Below, one piece after another: positions 1 through 7,609 of a stretch of 35,926 nucleotides of DNA. The stretch is from assembly GCF_007828045.1 (NCBI RefSeq), contig NZ_VITN01000038.1:1-35926 (forward strand), read 5' to 3'. This DNA is from Nitrospirillum amazonense (GTDB lineage: Bacteria > Pseudomonadota > Alphaproteobacteria > Azospirillales > Azospirillaceae). The stretch's first letter is position 1. Each line of letters begins with the position of its first letter. Under the pieces are notes generated by a model. The model made no database searches. It was not told the origin of the DNA and worked only from the letters and a program-made list of their open reading frames with translations. Made by a program: the position numbers and the translations under genes.

Positions 1-92
1 ACCGCGCACAAAGGCCGGACACATGACCGCTTTCAACCCAAACAAAATCTTACGCCAACACCTTGTTTCGGCGGGGCCGTCCACACATGGTA

Positions 93-677
93 TTAGGCCG
101 CCGGCTTGGCGGCGATGCCGTTCACCAGGATGTCGATGACGCCGTCCATCCAGGCATCATCGGTAGGCACGTGCAGCAGCAGCTGGTGGTAAATGGCGCC
201 GAAGGTCAGGTCCAGGATGGTGTGTGGCGCCACGCCGGGGCGGATGGACCCGTCCTGGATGCCCCGTTCCAGCAGGGGCACCACCTCCGCCCGGCGGGGG
301 GCCACCAGGTTCTCCTTGAACACGCGTAGGGTTTCCGGGTCGCGCTGACATTCCGCCAGGATGCCGGCCATGATGGGACCGGTGCTGCCCCGCATGGCCC
401 GCGCCACCGACTTCAGCAGCCGGCGAAACTCCGCCAGGGCGTTGTCGCTCTTGGGTTCCAGCGACAGTTCCTGGTTCAGCATGTCCAGCGTTGCCTCCAT
501 GGCGATGGCGCCCCGGCTGGGCCACCAGCGATACAGCGTGCTGCGCGAGGCGCCTGCCCGGCTGGCCACCTTGTCCAGGGTCAGCCGCGCCAGCCCCTCT
601 TCCCGCAACAGCTCATAGGTCGCCTTCAGGATGGCGGCGTGGCTGGCGTCGCTGCGGGGGCGACCGACGGGGGCCAT
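93..677 (-). CDS. TetR/AcrR-family transcriptional repressor
   Basis: This 194-residue protein is a normal length for a TetR regulator. The N-terminal helix-turn-helix is at about residues 33-52 and carries the family pattern LDKVASRAGASRSTLYRWW. The rest is the variable ligand-binding and dimerisation half. The frame is open further upstream, but I chose the ATG at 677 because GAGGAG lies just before it and the DNA-binding domain follows normally. It is divergent from the EmrA/EmrB-type pump genes, so it most likely represses that pump and responds to a pump substrate. Two related 21-bp palindromes in the shared intergenic region are the likely operators. The family call is firm; the target is inferred from the arrangement. 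Confidence 0.93.
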   Translation of the reverse strand: MAPVGRPRSDASHAAILKATYELLREEGLARLTLDKVASRAGASRSTLYRWWPSRGAIAMEATLDMLNQELSLEPKSDNALAEFRRLLKSVARAMRGSTGPIMAGILAECQRDPETLRVFKENLVAPRRAEVVPLLERGIQDGSIRPGVAPHTILDLTFGAIYHQLLLHVPTDDAWMDGVIDILVNGIAAKPAA

Positions 678-777
678 GGGGTTCTCCTCAGCACTGGTCC
701 GGGGCTTCACGCCCGCACGGGCATTAGTCACCTCACCATAGGCTCCATTTGGGGGCGGGGCGAGGGGGGTGAGGCAT

Positions 778-798
778 TACGACACGGTATGTCTCGTA
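778..798. promoter_or_regulatory. Candidate TetR operator, site 1
   Basis: This is an imperfect 21-bp palindrome with TACGA at the left edge and TCGTA at the right edge. It shares the core ATTACGAMACGGT (M is A or C) with site 2, 46 bp downstream. It lies between the divergent tetR start and the emrA-like start, where a local repressor would act. Binding is inferred from symmetry, repetition and position. Confidence 0.55.
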
Positions 799-823
799 TT
801 CAAAGGCGGCGCTGCTCGCGAAT

Positions 824-844
824 TACGAAACGGTCCAACTTGTA
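824..844. promoter_or_regulatory. Candidate TetR operator, site 2
   Basis: This second 21-bp imperfect palindrome runs from TACGA to TTGTA and contains the same ACGGT core as site 1. Its right edge lies 43 bp before the start codon of the EmrA-like gene, so a bound repressor could block the pump promoter or early elongation. Confidence 0.5.
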
Positions 845-887
845 TCGAAATCTGAAACCGCCCCTTCTGGTCCCTCAGGAGAGTTCC

Positions 888-2003
888 ATGGTCGACATCA
901 CTGATACCGCCACTGCCCCCGCCATCACCGATACCCGTGTCGCCGGTGCCCGTGCGGGGGGCATCCTCAAGCGCATCCTGCTGGCCGGTGTCGGCATCGC
1001 CGCCCTGGCCGGCGCCGGCCACTATGGTCTGGACTATTGGCGCACCGGCCGGTTCTTGGTGGAAACCGACGACGCCTACGTCGATGCCGACGCCTCCACC
1101 ATCGCGCCGCACGTTTCCGGCTATATCGCCAAGGTGCTGGTGGACGACAACCAGGTGGTCAAGGCGGGCCAGCCCTTGGCCGTCATCGATGACAAGGACC
1201 TGAGGACGGCGCTGGACCAGGCCCGGGCCGCCCGCCAGACGGCGGAGGCCAAGGTGGCCAACATCCAGGCGCAGATCACCCTGCAGCAGGCCCTGATTGA
1301 CCAGGCCGCCGCCCGCCGGGTGTCGGCCAAGGCGGCGGCCACCTTCGCCGGCCAGGACAGCGACCGTTTCAACCAGCTGGTCACCACCGGTGCCGGCAGC
1401 GCGCAGAAGGCGCAGCAGGCGACCTCCGTGCGCCAACAGGCGGATGCCGACCTCAGCACGGCCGAGGCCGGCCTGGTCGCCGCCCGCCAGCAGGTGGAGG
1501 TGCTGAAGACCCAGAAGGCCACGGCGGAGACCGAGGTGGACCAGGCGCGCGCCGCGGAGCACCAGGCCGAACTGAACCTGGGCTACGCCACCATCACCGC
1601 CCCGGTGGACGGCGTGGTGGGCGCCCGCTCCGTCCGCGTCGGCCGCTATGTCCAGGCGGGCACGCAGCTGATGGCGGTGGTGCCGCTGCAGCAGGTCTAT
1701 GTTGTCGCCAACCTCAAGGAAACCCAGCTGACCGATGTGAAGCCGGGCCAGCCGGTGGACATCGCCGTCGACACCTATCCCGGCGTCGTCGTCCATGGCC
1801 GGGTGGACAGCATCTCCCCCGCCAGCGGGCTGAAGTTCGCGCTGCTGCCGGCTGACAACGCCACCGGCAACTTCACCAAGATCGTCCAGCGCGTGCCGGT
1901 GAAGATCACGCTGGATGCCTACGCCGCCGCCGGCAAGGGCGCGGTGCAGCTGCGCCCCGGCATGTCCGTGGAACCCACCATCAATACGAAGGACGCGGAT
2001 TGA
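888..2003 (+). CDS. EmrA/HlyD-type membrane fusion protein of an MFS drug pump
   Basis: This 371-residue periplasmic adaptor would link an inner-membrane exporter to an outer-membrane channel. One membrane anchor lies at about residues 25-45. It is followed by the family signature ETDDAYVDADASTIAPHVSG, the first half of the lipoyl/barrel-sandwich domain. A long Ala/Gln-rich coiled coil spans about residues 95-225, and the second lipoyl half (ITAPVDGVVGARSVRVGRYV) and beta-barrel follow. The frame is open upstream to 639, but the ATG at 888 has AGGAG just before it and gives a normal EmrA length. The exporter gene starts 43 bp downstream, so the two form an operon. No TolC-like gene is next to it, so a channel encoded elsewhere must be used. 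Confidence 0.93.
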   Translation: MVDITDTATAPAITDTRVAGARAGGILKRILLAGVGIAALAGAGHYGLDYWRTGRFLVETDDAYVDADASTIAPHVSGYIAKVLVDDNQVVKAGQPLAVIDDKDLRTALDQARAARQTAEAKVANIQAQITLQQALIDQAAARRVSAKAAATFAGQDSDRFNQLVTTGAGSAQKAQQATSVRQQADADLSTAEAGLVAARQQVEVLKTQKATAETEVDQARAAEHQAELNLGYATITAPVDGVVGARSVRVGRYVQAGTQLMAVVPLQQVYVVANLKETQLTDVKPGQPVDIAVDTYPGVVVHGRVDSISPASGLKFALLPADNATGNFTKIVQRVPVKITLDAYAAAGKGAVQLRPGMSVEPTINTKDAD

Positions 2004-2046
2004 CAGCCCGTCCCGGCTTAACCCGCCGCTTTTAGGAGTGAGGGTC

Positions 2047-3630
2047 ATGGCAAACGCAGTATCACAGGCCGCGCCGGCCGGGGCTGAAGCACCCACCAGC
2101 TTCAAGACCTGGCTGGCGGTGGTGGGGTCGATGATCGGCGCCTTCATGGCGGTGCTGAACATCCAGATCACCAACGCCTCCCTGCCCGACATCCAGGGCG
2201 CCATCGGCGCCGGCATCGATGACGGCGGCTGGATCTCCACCTCCTATCTGGTGGCGGAGATCGTGGTCATCCCGCTCACCGGCTTCCTGGTGCCGGTGTT
2301 CTCGCTGCGCCGTTACCTGCTGGCCAACACGGCCCTGTTCCTAGTGTTGTCGGTGGCCTGCGCCTTCGCCGGCAACCTGCAGCAGATGATCCTGCTGCGC
2401 GCCCTGCAGGGTTTCTTCGGCGGCGTGCTGATCCCGCTGGCCTTCACCATCACCCTGACCATGCTGCCTCGGTCGAAGCAGCCGATCGGCCTTGCGCTGT
2501 TCGCCCTATCCGCCACCTTCGCGCCCGCCATCGGCCCCACCATCGGCGGCTACCTGACGCAGACCTACGGCTGGCAGTACATCTTCTACGTCAACGTGGC
2601 GCCGGGTGCCGTCATGCTGGCGGCCCTGTTCCCCACCTTGCCGTCGGCCCCCATGAAGCTGTCGCTGCTGAAGAAGGGGGATTGGCCCGGCATCGCCACC
2701 CTGGCCATCGGCCTGGCCGCCCTGCAGACGGTGCTGGAGGAAGGCAACAAGGACGACTGGTTCGGCTCCCCCTTCATCGTGAAGCTGTCGGTGGTGGCGG
2801 TGCTGTCGCTGGGTGCTTTCCTGTGGATCGAGCTGACGGTGGCCAACCCGCTGCTGAACCTGCGGCTGCTGACCCGGCGCAATTTCGGCCTGGGCAGCGT
2901 CAGCAACATCATCCTGGGCATGGCGCTCTATGGTTCGGTCTTCCTGCTGCCCAGCTATCTGTCGCAGATGCAGGGCTACAACTCGGAACAGGTGGGCGAG
3001 GTGCTGGCCTGGACCGGCTTTCCCCAGCTGCTCATCATCCCCTTCGTGCCCTTCCTGATGAAGCGGTTCGATGCCCGCCTGCTGGTGGGCGTGGGCTTCG
3101 TCCTCTTCGCCGCCAGCTGTTTCCTGAACATCCATTTGTCCAAGGACTACGCCGCCGACCAGTTGGTCCTGCCCAACGTGGTCCGCGCCGTGGGCCAGTC
3201 CCTGGTGATGACGCCCCTGTCGGCGCTGGCCACCGGCGGTATCGAGCGTGAGAACGCCGGCTCCGCCTCCGCCCTGTTCAACATGATGCGCAACCTCGGC
3301 GGCTCGGTCGGCATCGCCGGCCTGCAGACCATCTTGACCAAACGGGAGCAGTTCCACTCCACCGTCATCACCACCCATGTGAGCGGCTTAAGCGAGGCGA
3401 CGGCCGACCGTATCCAGCAACTGCAGGAACGCTTCCTGTCCGTGGGTGGCGTCGATCCTGACCTGGCCTGGAACCAGGCGGTGCAGGCCATAGCCAAGTC
3501 GGTGAAGCTGCAATCCTTCCTGCTGGCCTACAGCGACGCCTTCTACCTCATGGGCGGTGCCCTGGTGCTGGCCCTGGTGGCGGCCCTGATGATGAAGAAG
3601 ACCAGCGGCGGCGGCGCGGGGGCGCATTGA
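2047..3630 (+). CDS. EmrB/QacA-type MFS drug exporter (DHA2, 14 TM)
   Basis: This 527-residue proton-driven exporter is the inner-membrane part of the pump with the preceding EmrA-like protein. Family motifs include IDDGGWISTSYLVAEIV between TM1 and TM2, RALQGFFGGVLIPLAF in TM4, and the antiporter motif C region around FAPAIGPTIGGYL in TM5. Length and hydrophobic pattern match the 14-TM DHA2 subfamily. The ATG at 2047 follows TTAGGAGTGAGGGTC, a good ribosome binding site. The longer open frame from 1915 only overlaps the previous gene. The C-terminus is a short Gly-rich cytoplasmic tail. The substrate cannot be told from sequence; hydrophobic drugs, uncouplers or plant phenolics are typical. 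Confidence 0.94.
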   Translation: MANAVSQAAPAGAEAPTSFKTWLAVVGSMIGAFMAVLNIQITNASLPDIQGAIGAGIDDGGWISTSYLVAEIVVIPLTGFLVPVFSLRRYLLANTALFLVLSVACAFAGNLQQMILLRALQGFFGGVLIPLAFTITLTMLPRSKQPIGLALFALSATFAPAIGPTIGGYLTQTYGWQYIFYVNVAPGAVMLAALFPTLPSAPMKLSLLKKGDWPGIATLAIGLAALQTVLEEGNKDDWFGSPFIVKLSVVAVLSLGAFLWIELTVANPLLNLRLLTRRNFGLGSVSNIILGMALYGSVFLLPSYLSQMQGYNSEQVGEVLAWTGFPQLLIIPFVPFLMKRFDARLLVGVGFVLFAASCFLNIHLSKDYAADQLVLPNVVRAVGQSLVMTPLSALATGGIERENAGSASALFNMMRNLGGSVGIAGLQTILTKREQFHSTVITTHVSGLSEATADRIQQLQERFLSVGGVDPDLAWNQAVQAIAKSVKLQSFLLAYSDAFYLMGGALVLALVAALMMKKTSGGGAGAH

Positions 3631-3664
3631 GAAGCGTAGCGTCTGGCGTGTTAATCGCGTGAAG

Positions 3665-4063
3665 CTATCTGGGGATTTCCGGGCCGATAAGCTGCAGTAC
3701 CTTATTGTCCGTTCCGGACAACAATATGTAGCCGGTCCCACCGACATCGAGTTTCCATTCAAGGGTTCTGCCGTCAGCTGTCGTTAAATGGCCCTTGAAC
3801 ACGCAACCAGTCACCGTCGCCTTTTCATTAAAGCCATAGCCGGGCTCCTCGTGTGATTTTCCAAACCACTTCAGCGCCTTGCCGTTCGTTAGTTCTCTAG
3901 TGTCACAATTGGGTGTGTAAGCCTTATCTTTCTCGTCGCCTTCGAATATGCCCTTTGTTTCCATCGAAACTGATTTGATGTCGATTGTCTTGACCTTCGC
4001 GGTGGCGATTTGGGGTGAGATCACCATGATCGCGACGACGGTATGAATAAGCCGATTCACCAT
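3665..4063 (-). CDS. Small secreted protein, candidate immunity protein for the adjacent amidase
   Basis: This 132-residue protein is of a family I do not recognise. It has an N-terminal signal peptide of about 22 residues ending near IATA-KV, so it should be periplasmic. The mature part holds two cysteines (near NCDTREL and TGCVFKG) that could form a disulfide, and it is rich in beta-type sequence. Its ATG lies inside the last codons of the upstream amidase reading frame (ATGGTGA), a 7-nt overlap typical of translational coupling. A signal-peptide protein coupled to a signal-less cell-wall amidase is the layout of effector-immunity pairs. The gene is AT-richer than its neighbours, which suggests transfer. 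The coding call is good; the immunity role is inference. Confidence 0.72.
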   Translation of the reverse strand: MVNRLIHTVVAIMVISPQIATAKVKTIDIKSVSMETKGIFEGDEKDKAYTPNCDTRELTNGKALKWFGKSHEEPGYGFNEKATVTGCVFKGHLTTADGRTLEWKLDVGGTGYILLSGTDNKVLQLIGPEIPR

Positions 4064-4648
4064 GCTGCCGTCTCCGCTTCGTGCTTGTTTTTATATGAAA
4101 CGTCCGGATAGCGATATATTTTTATCGTTGGGTATTTTAGAATTTCTTTGAAATTCCCTACAATCCAATGCAATGATTTGTTCTGATCATCTGTGCAGGG
4201 TTCAAAATTCGAACCATTGAGGCCGTTTTTTTTATCTCTGCGGAAACGACTTCTATTCCGATGGAGTCATCGTTCATCGGAAACCGTTCGGGGAAGGGTT
4301 TCTTCTTCTCAATTTCGTTAATCTTCGAATAATTGTTGCCCGCGATCAGGTCGATTTCGGTGGCGGGGCAGGTGTTTCGAGAATACAGCGAGGTTTGATT
4401 TTGCCAACATGCCACAGTTTCCATTTGATGGATGCGGTCTGGTATACGGTACCATCTTTATCGATCAGGAAATGGGCCCCATTCGGGCTTGCCCCACTGT
4501 AGCTGTTGAATGTGGCCTCAGCCGTGGGCGAGGCTGTCTGGTGGACGATTATTCCACTGATAACCGTCATTTTCCCATGATTGAGATTCGGGAACGGTTT
4601 CCGCGTTACTTTGGGATCCACTACCCAGCCTTCAGCGTCGATCATCAT
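4057..4648 (-). pseudogene. PGRP/Amidase_2-like N-acetylmuramoyl-L-alanine amidase with two frameshifts
   Basis: Three consecutive reading frames together encode a zinc amidase of about 197 residues. Frame one starts at 4648 and contains IIVHQTASPTAEATFNSY (H36 a likely zinc ligand), NGAHFLIDKDGTVYQTA and WHVGKIKPRC. It then shifts near 4385 into a frame with TCPATEIDL and NDDSIGIEVV. It shifts again at the run of eight A near 4228-4235 into a frame with DQNKSLHWIV, YPDVSYKNKHEAETAAW and a stop at 4057. Both shifts are repaired by adding one A in an A run (GAAAC and the A8), so either recent decay or homopolymer sequencing error is possible. No signal peptide is present. The position where I recall a zinc-binding His in related proteins reads Tyr (YRYPDVS), which may weaken activity. 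The region is AT-rich. It overlaps the small secreted gene downstream. Confidence 0.75.
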
Positions 4649-4836
4649 CTTCCAGTTCCTGGCCCGAGATCATGCCTCATGGCGGCGAAGCACACCGTCG
4701 AGGTTGTGTCGGGCGGAAAGCCTGACAACTCCGCTGCCGCGAGAGGATAGGGGACGGTTTTGGATCAGAACAGTTCCAGCCGCACGTCCAGGCAGTAGCC
4801 CGCGATGCCGTCCGACTGTTGGCATGAATGGGCCGC
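4649..4836. other. Intergenic spacer upstream of the amidase
   Basis: I see no complete gene here. On the minus strand a short open stretch ends at 4765 with the residues YCLDVRLELF and a stop. It may be the tail of a lost gene, but I cannot assign it. The amidase promoter, if it has its own, should lie in this spacer; I see no clear -35/-10 pair. Confidence 0.35.
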
Positions 4837-5289
4837 TCAAACCTTGGCGGCGGCCGGCACGGCGCGGAAGCTGATGGCCATGCGGTTGTAGGCGTTCATC
4901 AGGCCGATGGCGATGGTCAGGTCGGCCAGTTCCTTGTCGCTAAACTGCGCGCGGGCGGCCTGGAACTCCACGTCCGGCACGGCGGTCTCCGCCACGCGGG
5001 TCACCGTCTCCGCCCAGCGCAGGGCCGCCTGCTCCCGCTCCGTGAACAGGGCGCCGGCCTCATGCCAGGCCGGGACCAGCACCAGCTTTTCCACGTCCAG
5101 CCCGCCCTTCAGCAGGTCGCGGGAATGCATGTCGATACAGTAGGCGCAGCCGTTGATCTGCGAGACGCGCAGGTAGACCAGGTTCACCAGCTGGGCGGGC
5201 AGGCCGCTCTGGGTGATGTGGCCATAGACGCCGCCCAAGGCCTTCATGCCGGCGGGAGAGGCGTTGGTGTAGTCGAGGCGCAGGGTCAT
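4837..5289 (-). CDS. Carboxymuconolactone decarboxylase/AhpD-family peroxidase-like protein
   Basis: This 150-residue protein belongs to the small helical CMD/AhpD family. The redox motif CAYCIDMH at about residues 48-55 has the CxxC plus His of AhpD-type alkylhydroperoxidases, so a role in peroxide reduction is more likely than aromatic ring catabolism. The open frame extends to 5361, but the ATG at 5289 is preceded by AAGGAAAC, and MTLRLDY is a common start in this subfamily. It is divergent from a MocR-type regulator, an arrangement common for this protein and probably a regulator-target pair. The physiological substrate is unknown. Confidence 0.9.
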   Translation of the reverse strand: MTLRLDYTNASPAGMKALGGVYGHITQSGLPAQLVNLVYLRVSQINGCAYCIDMHSRDLLKGGLDVEKLVLVPAWHEAGALFTEREQAALRWAETVTRVAETAVPDVEFQAARAQFSDKELADLTIAIGLMNAYNRMAISFRAVPAAAKV

Positions 5290-5398
5290 GATCCGTTTCC
5301 TTATGGCTGTCTGTCGGTTCTGGATGGCGCGAGGCCGATGACCAGAAGATGCGCTCGGCATGGATCAGGAAACAGCACCAAGAACAATCAAAAAGACT

Positions 5399-5413
5399 GT
5401 ACCATGATGGTCC
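5399..5413. promoter_or_regulatory. Near-palindrome abutting the MocR start, candidate autoregulatory site
   Basis: The sequence GTACCATGATGGTCC is a 15-bp near-perfect palindrome (one mismatched pair). It directly precedes the start codon of the MocR-type regulator and lies in the divergent promoter region shared with the AhpD-like gene. It replaces any recognisable Shine-Dalgarno, so the regulator transcript may be leaderless or very short-led. The operator role is inferred. Confidence 0.35.
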
Positions 5414-6835
5414 ATGGACACCGACCTTTCCATTGTCCTGGACCGGGCGGCGGCGATGCCGCTGGCGGCCCAGATCCAGGGCGCCCTGCGCCAGGCCATC
5501 CTGGGCGGCCGTCTGGCCGCCGGCGCCCGCTTGCCGTCCTGGCGCGACTTGGCGGCCCAGCTGGGCGTGGCGCGCGGCACCGTGCGAGTGGCGTATGAGC
5601 GGCTGATGGACGAGCAGCTGGTGGTGGGCATGGGGGCGGCCGGCACCCGGGTGGCGCGCTGGCCGGTGCCCGACCTGCCGCCGGTGTCGCCGCCGGCGGA
5701 GACGCTGCCCATGGCGGCCCTCTTCCACGATTTCGAGGGCACGCCGCTGGCCTTCCAGATGGGCGTCCCGGCCCAGGACGCCTTTCCCTACACGCAATGG
5801 TCCCGCGTCCTGGCGCGGGCGGCGCGCACGGCGGCCCAGGCGCCGGTGGGCTATCCCGATCCGCGCGGCCATCCCGAGCTGCGGCACGCGATCGCCGCCT
5901 ATCTCGCAATCGCCCGCGGCATCCAATGCGTGCCGGGCCAGGTGCTGGTGACCAACGGCTATGCCGGCGCTCTCAACCTCGCCGTCCGCGCCCTGGGGCT
6001 GGAGGGCAGGGCGGCGTGGATGGAGGAACCGGGCTTCCCGCTGACCCGCACGGCCCTGTCGCTGGCCGGCATGCGGCCGGTGCCCGTGCCGGTGGACGGC
6101 GAGGGGCTGGACGTGGCCGCCGGGGTGGTGGCGGCCCGTGATGCCGCCCTGGCGGTGGTGACGCCGGGGCAGCAGGCGCCCCTGGGCATGGCGCTGTCGC
6201 TGGCCCGCCGCATCGCCCTGCTGGACTGGGCCCGCCACACCGGCGCCTGGGTGCTGGAGGATGATTACCTGAGCGAGCTGCAACTGGCCGGCCGGGCAGC
6301 GCCGGCCCTGGCGGCGGTGGACCACGCGGCGGGCGGCGACGCCCGTGTGCTGCACGCGGGCACCTTCAGCAAGACCATCAGCCCGGCCTTGCGCCTGGGC
6401 TTCCTGGTGGTGCCGGCATCCCTGGCCGGCCATTTCGGCGACGTGGCCGCCTGCCTGTCGCCGGCCCCGGCGGCCCCGGTGCAGCGGGCCGTCGCCGCCT
6501 TCCTGACCGAGGGGCATTACCTGCGCCACCTGCGGCGCATGAAGCGGCTGTACGCCGCCCGGCGGGCCGCGCTGCTGCGCACCCTGGATGGCCTGCTTCC
6601 GGTGCGGGCCACAGCCGGCTTGTCGGTCGTGGTGTCGCTGCCCCCCGGTACCCGGGACACGGCCATCGCCAACCAGGCCCTGGCCTTCGGCATGGCGCCG
6701 GTGCCGCTGTCGCCGTGGTACGTGGACGAGGGCAACCACCAGGCCGGCCTGCTGCTGGGCGTCACCAACCTGAATGACCGCCACCTGGCCGCCGATTGCG
6801 GACGACTGGCGGAGCTGGTGGCACGCTTCGGATAA
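5414..6835 (+). CDS. MocR/PdxR-type GntR regulator with aminotransferase domain
   Basis: This 473-residue protein has the usual MocR architecture. A GntR winged helix at about residues 10-75 includes LPSWRDLAAQLGVARGTVRVA. It is followed by a fold-type I aminotransferase domain from about residue 100 to the end. The motif AGTFSKTISPALRLGF holds the lysine expected to bind pyridoxal phosphate, and VLEDDYLSEL carries the conserved Asp that contacts the cofactor ring. Such proteins sense PLP or an amino-compound aldimine and control neighbouring genes. Here the divergent AhpD-like gene is the obvious target. No clear ribosome binding site precedes the ATG. Confidence 0.94.
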   Translation: MDTDLSIVLDRAAAMPLAAQIQGALRQAILGGRLAAGARLPSWRDLAAQLGVARGTVRVAYERLMDEQLVVGMGAAGTRVARWPVPDLPPVSPPAETLPMAALFHDFEGTPLAFQMGVPAQDAFPYTQWSRVLARAARTAAQAPVGYPDPRGHPELRHAIAAYLAIARGIQCVPGQVLVTNGYAGALNLAVRALGLEGRAAWMEEPGFPLTRTALSLAGMRPVPVPVDGEGLDVAAGVVAARDAALAVVTPGQQAPLGMALSLARRIALLDWARHTGAWVLEDDYLSELQLAGRAAPALAAVDHAAGGDARVLHAGTFSKTISPALRLGFLVVPASLAGHFGDVAACLSPAPAAPVQRAVAAFLTEGHYLRHLRRMKRLYAARRAALLRTLDGLLPVRATAGLSVVVSLPPGTRDTAIANQALAFGMAPVPLSPWYVDEGNHQAGLLLGVTNLNDRHLAADCGRLAELVARFG

Positions 6836-6878
6836 GGGGGCTTGACGCCCATCCCCCGACCCCGGCATGGTGCCGGTC

Positions 6879-6977
6879 ATGAACGCCCTGTCCGCCATCC
6901 TCGTGGTCGCCCTGACCACCAAAACCATCACCACCACCGCCATCGGCGGGCGGTGCGGGATGGGCTTGTCGGCGTAA
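6879..6977 (+). CDS. Possible 32-residue leader peptide rich in Thr/Ile/Leu/Val
   Basis: This short ORF begins ATGAACGCC and ends TAA. It contains the run LTTKTITTTAI after AILVV. Seven Ile/Leu/Val and six Thr codons fall in the first 22 codons, the composition of thr or ilv operon leader peptides. A GC-rich hairpin follows 17 bp after the stop. Against it: no good Shine-Dalgarno, no T run after the hairpin, and the next gene is an isochorismatase-family hydrolase rather than an amino-acid biosynthesis gene. It may be a chance ORF. Confidence 0.3.
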   Translation: MNALSAILVVALTTKTITTTAIGGRCGMGLSA

Positions 6978-7034
6978 GGCCAGGTCGTTCCGCAACCCCC
7001 GCCCTAACGGGACGGGGGAGATGGCCAGAGGCGC

Positions 7035-7057
7035 CTCCGTTCCAAACCTGAACGGAG
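7035..7057 (+). promoter_or_regulatory. Hairpin sequestering the Shine-Dalgarno of the isochorismatase gene
   Basis: CTCCGTTC at 7035-7042 and GAACGGAG at 7050-7057 form a perfect 8-bp stem with a 7-nt loop. The GGAG at the end of the right arm is the only Shine-Dalgarno for the ATG at 7064, six bases downstream. A ten-base palindrome (GAGGCGCCTC, 7028-7037) overlaps the left arm and could compete. Translational control is inferred. Confidence 0.45.
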
Positions 7058-7063
7058 CCCCTC

Positions 7064-7609
7064 ATGAGACCCCAACACTCCCGTCGTTCCTCCTCCGCCC
7101 TCATCATCCTCGACATGCAGGTGGGCTTGGTGCATGGCCCCGTGCCGCCCCATGGCGGCGCCGGCGTGGTCGTGCGCATCCAGGACATGGCCGACCGCGC
7201 CCGCAAGGCCGGCGGCATGGTGGTCCTGGTCCAGCATGACGGCCCGGAAGGGTCGCGCGCCGCCCCAGGCTCCGCTGATTGGCAGCTGGTGGAACAGCTG
7301 GCGCCCCAGGCCGGCGATCTGGTGGTGCGCAAGTCGCGGCCCAGTGTGTTCGCCGGCACGGAGCTGGCGGCCCTGCTGCGCGACCATGGCATCGGCCGCG
7401 TGGTGCTGTCGGGCATGAAGACTGAATATTGCGTCGACGCCTCCTGCCGCGCCGCCCGTGACCTGGGCTTCGAGGCCGTGCTGGCCGGCGACGCCCATAC
7501 GACGATCGATACGCCGGCCCTGGCCGCGGGCGCCATCATCCACCACCACAACCTGACGCTGGGCGGGCCCTTCGCCCAGGTCATGGCGGCGGCGGCGGTG
7601 GGGTTTTGA
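7064..7609 (+). CDS. Isochorismatase-family cysteine hydrolase
   Basis: This 181-residue protein is the usual length for the family. The catalytic triad is visible: Asp in LIILDMQVG near residue 17, Lys in VVRKSRPSVF near residue 90, and Cys in GMKTEYCVDAS near residue 124. The family includes nicotinamidase, N-carbamoylsarcosine amidohydrolase and many uncharacterised amidases. The compact size and lack of extra motifs do not point to one substrate, and no enterobactin-like genes are nearby. The ATG at 7064 has GGAG six bases upstream, inside a hairpin. The end of the gene runs into a short direct-repeat array built on its own last codons. Confidence 0.92.
   Translation: MRPQHSRRSSSALIILDMQVGLVHGPVPPHGGAGVVVRIQDMADRARKAGGMVVLVQHDGPEGSRAAPGSADWQLVEQLAPQAGDLVVRKSRPSVFAGTELAALLRDHGIGRVVLSGMKTEYCVDASCRAARDLGFEAVLAGDAHTTIDTPALAAGAIIHHHNLTLGGPFAQVMAAAAVGF

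Larger units (their letters stand above)
6836..7063 (+). other. Spacer with hairpins before the isochorismatase gene
   Basis: This 228-bp spacer holds a small perfect hairpin at 6862-6876 (CCGGCA, 3-nt loop, TGCCGG), a possible 32-codon leader ORF at 6879-6977, and a GC-rich hairpin at about 6994-7018 with loop TAAC and one bulged A. A further hairpin over the downstream Shine-Dalgarno is listed separately. None of the hairpins is followed by a T run, so ordinary intrinsic termination is not evident. Confidence 0.45.

Noticed and set aside
4765-4836. Possible gene tail on the minus strand ending YCLDVRLELF
   Set aside because: It is too short for any family call, and upstream it runs into the AhpD-like gene. 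It may be a remnant, but nothing supports one.
6862-6876. Hairpin CCGGCA-TGG-TGCCGG as terminator of the MocR gene
   Set aside because: The stem is only 6 bp with no T run after it. It is kept as part of the spacer description, not called a terminator.
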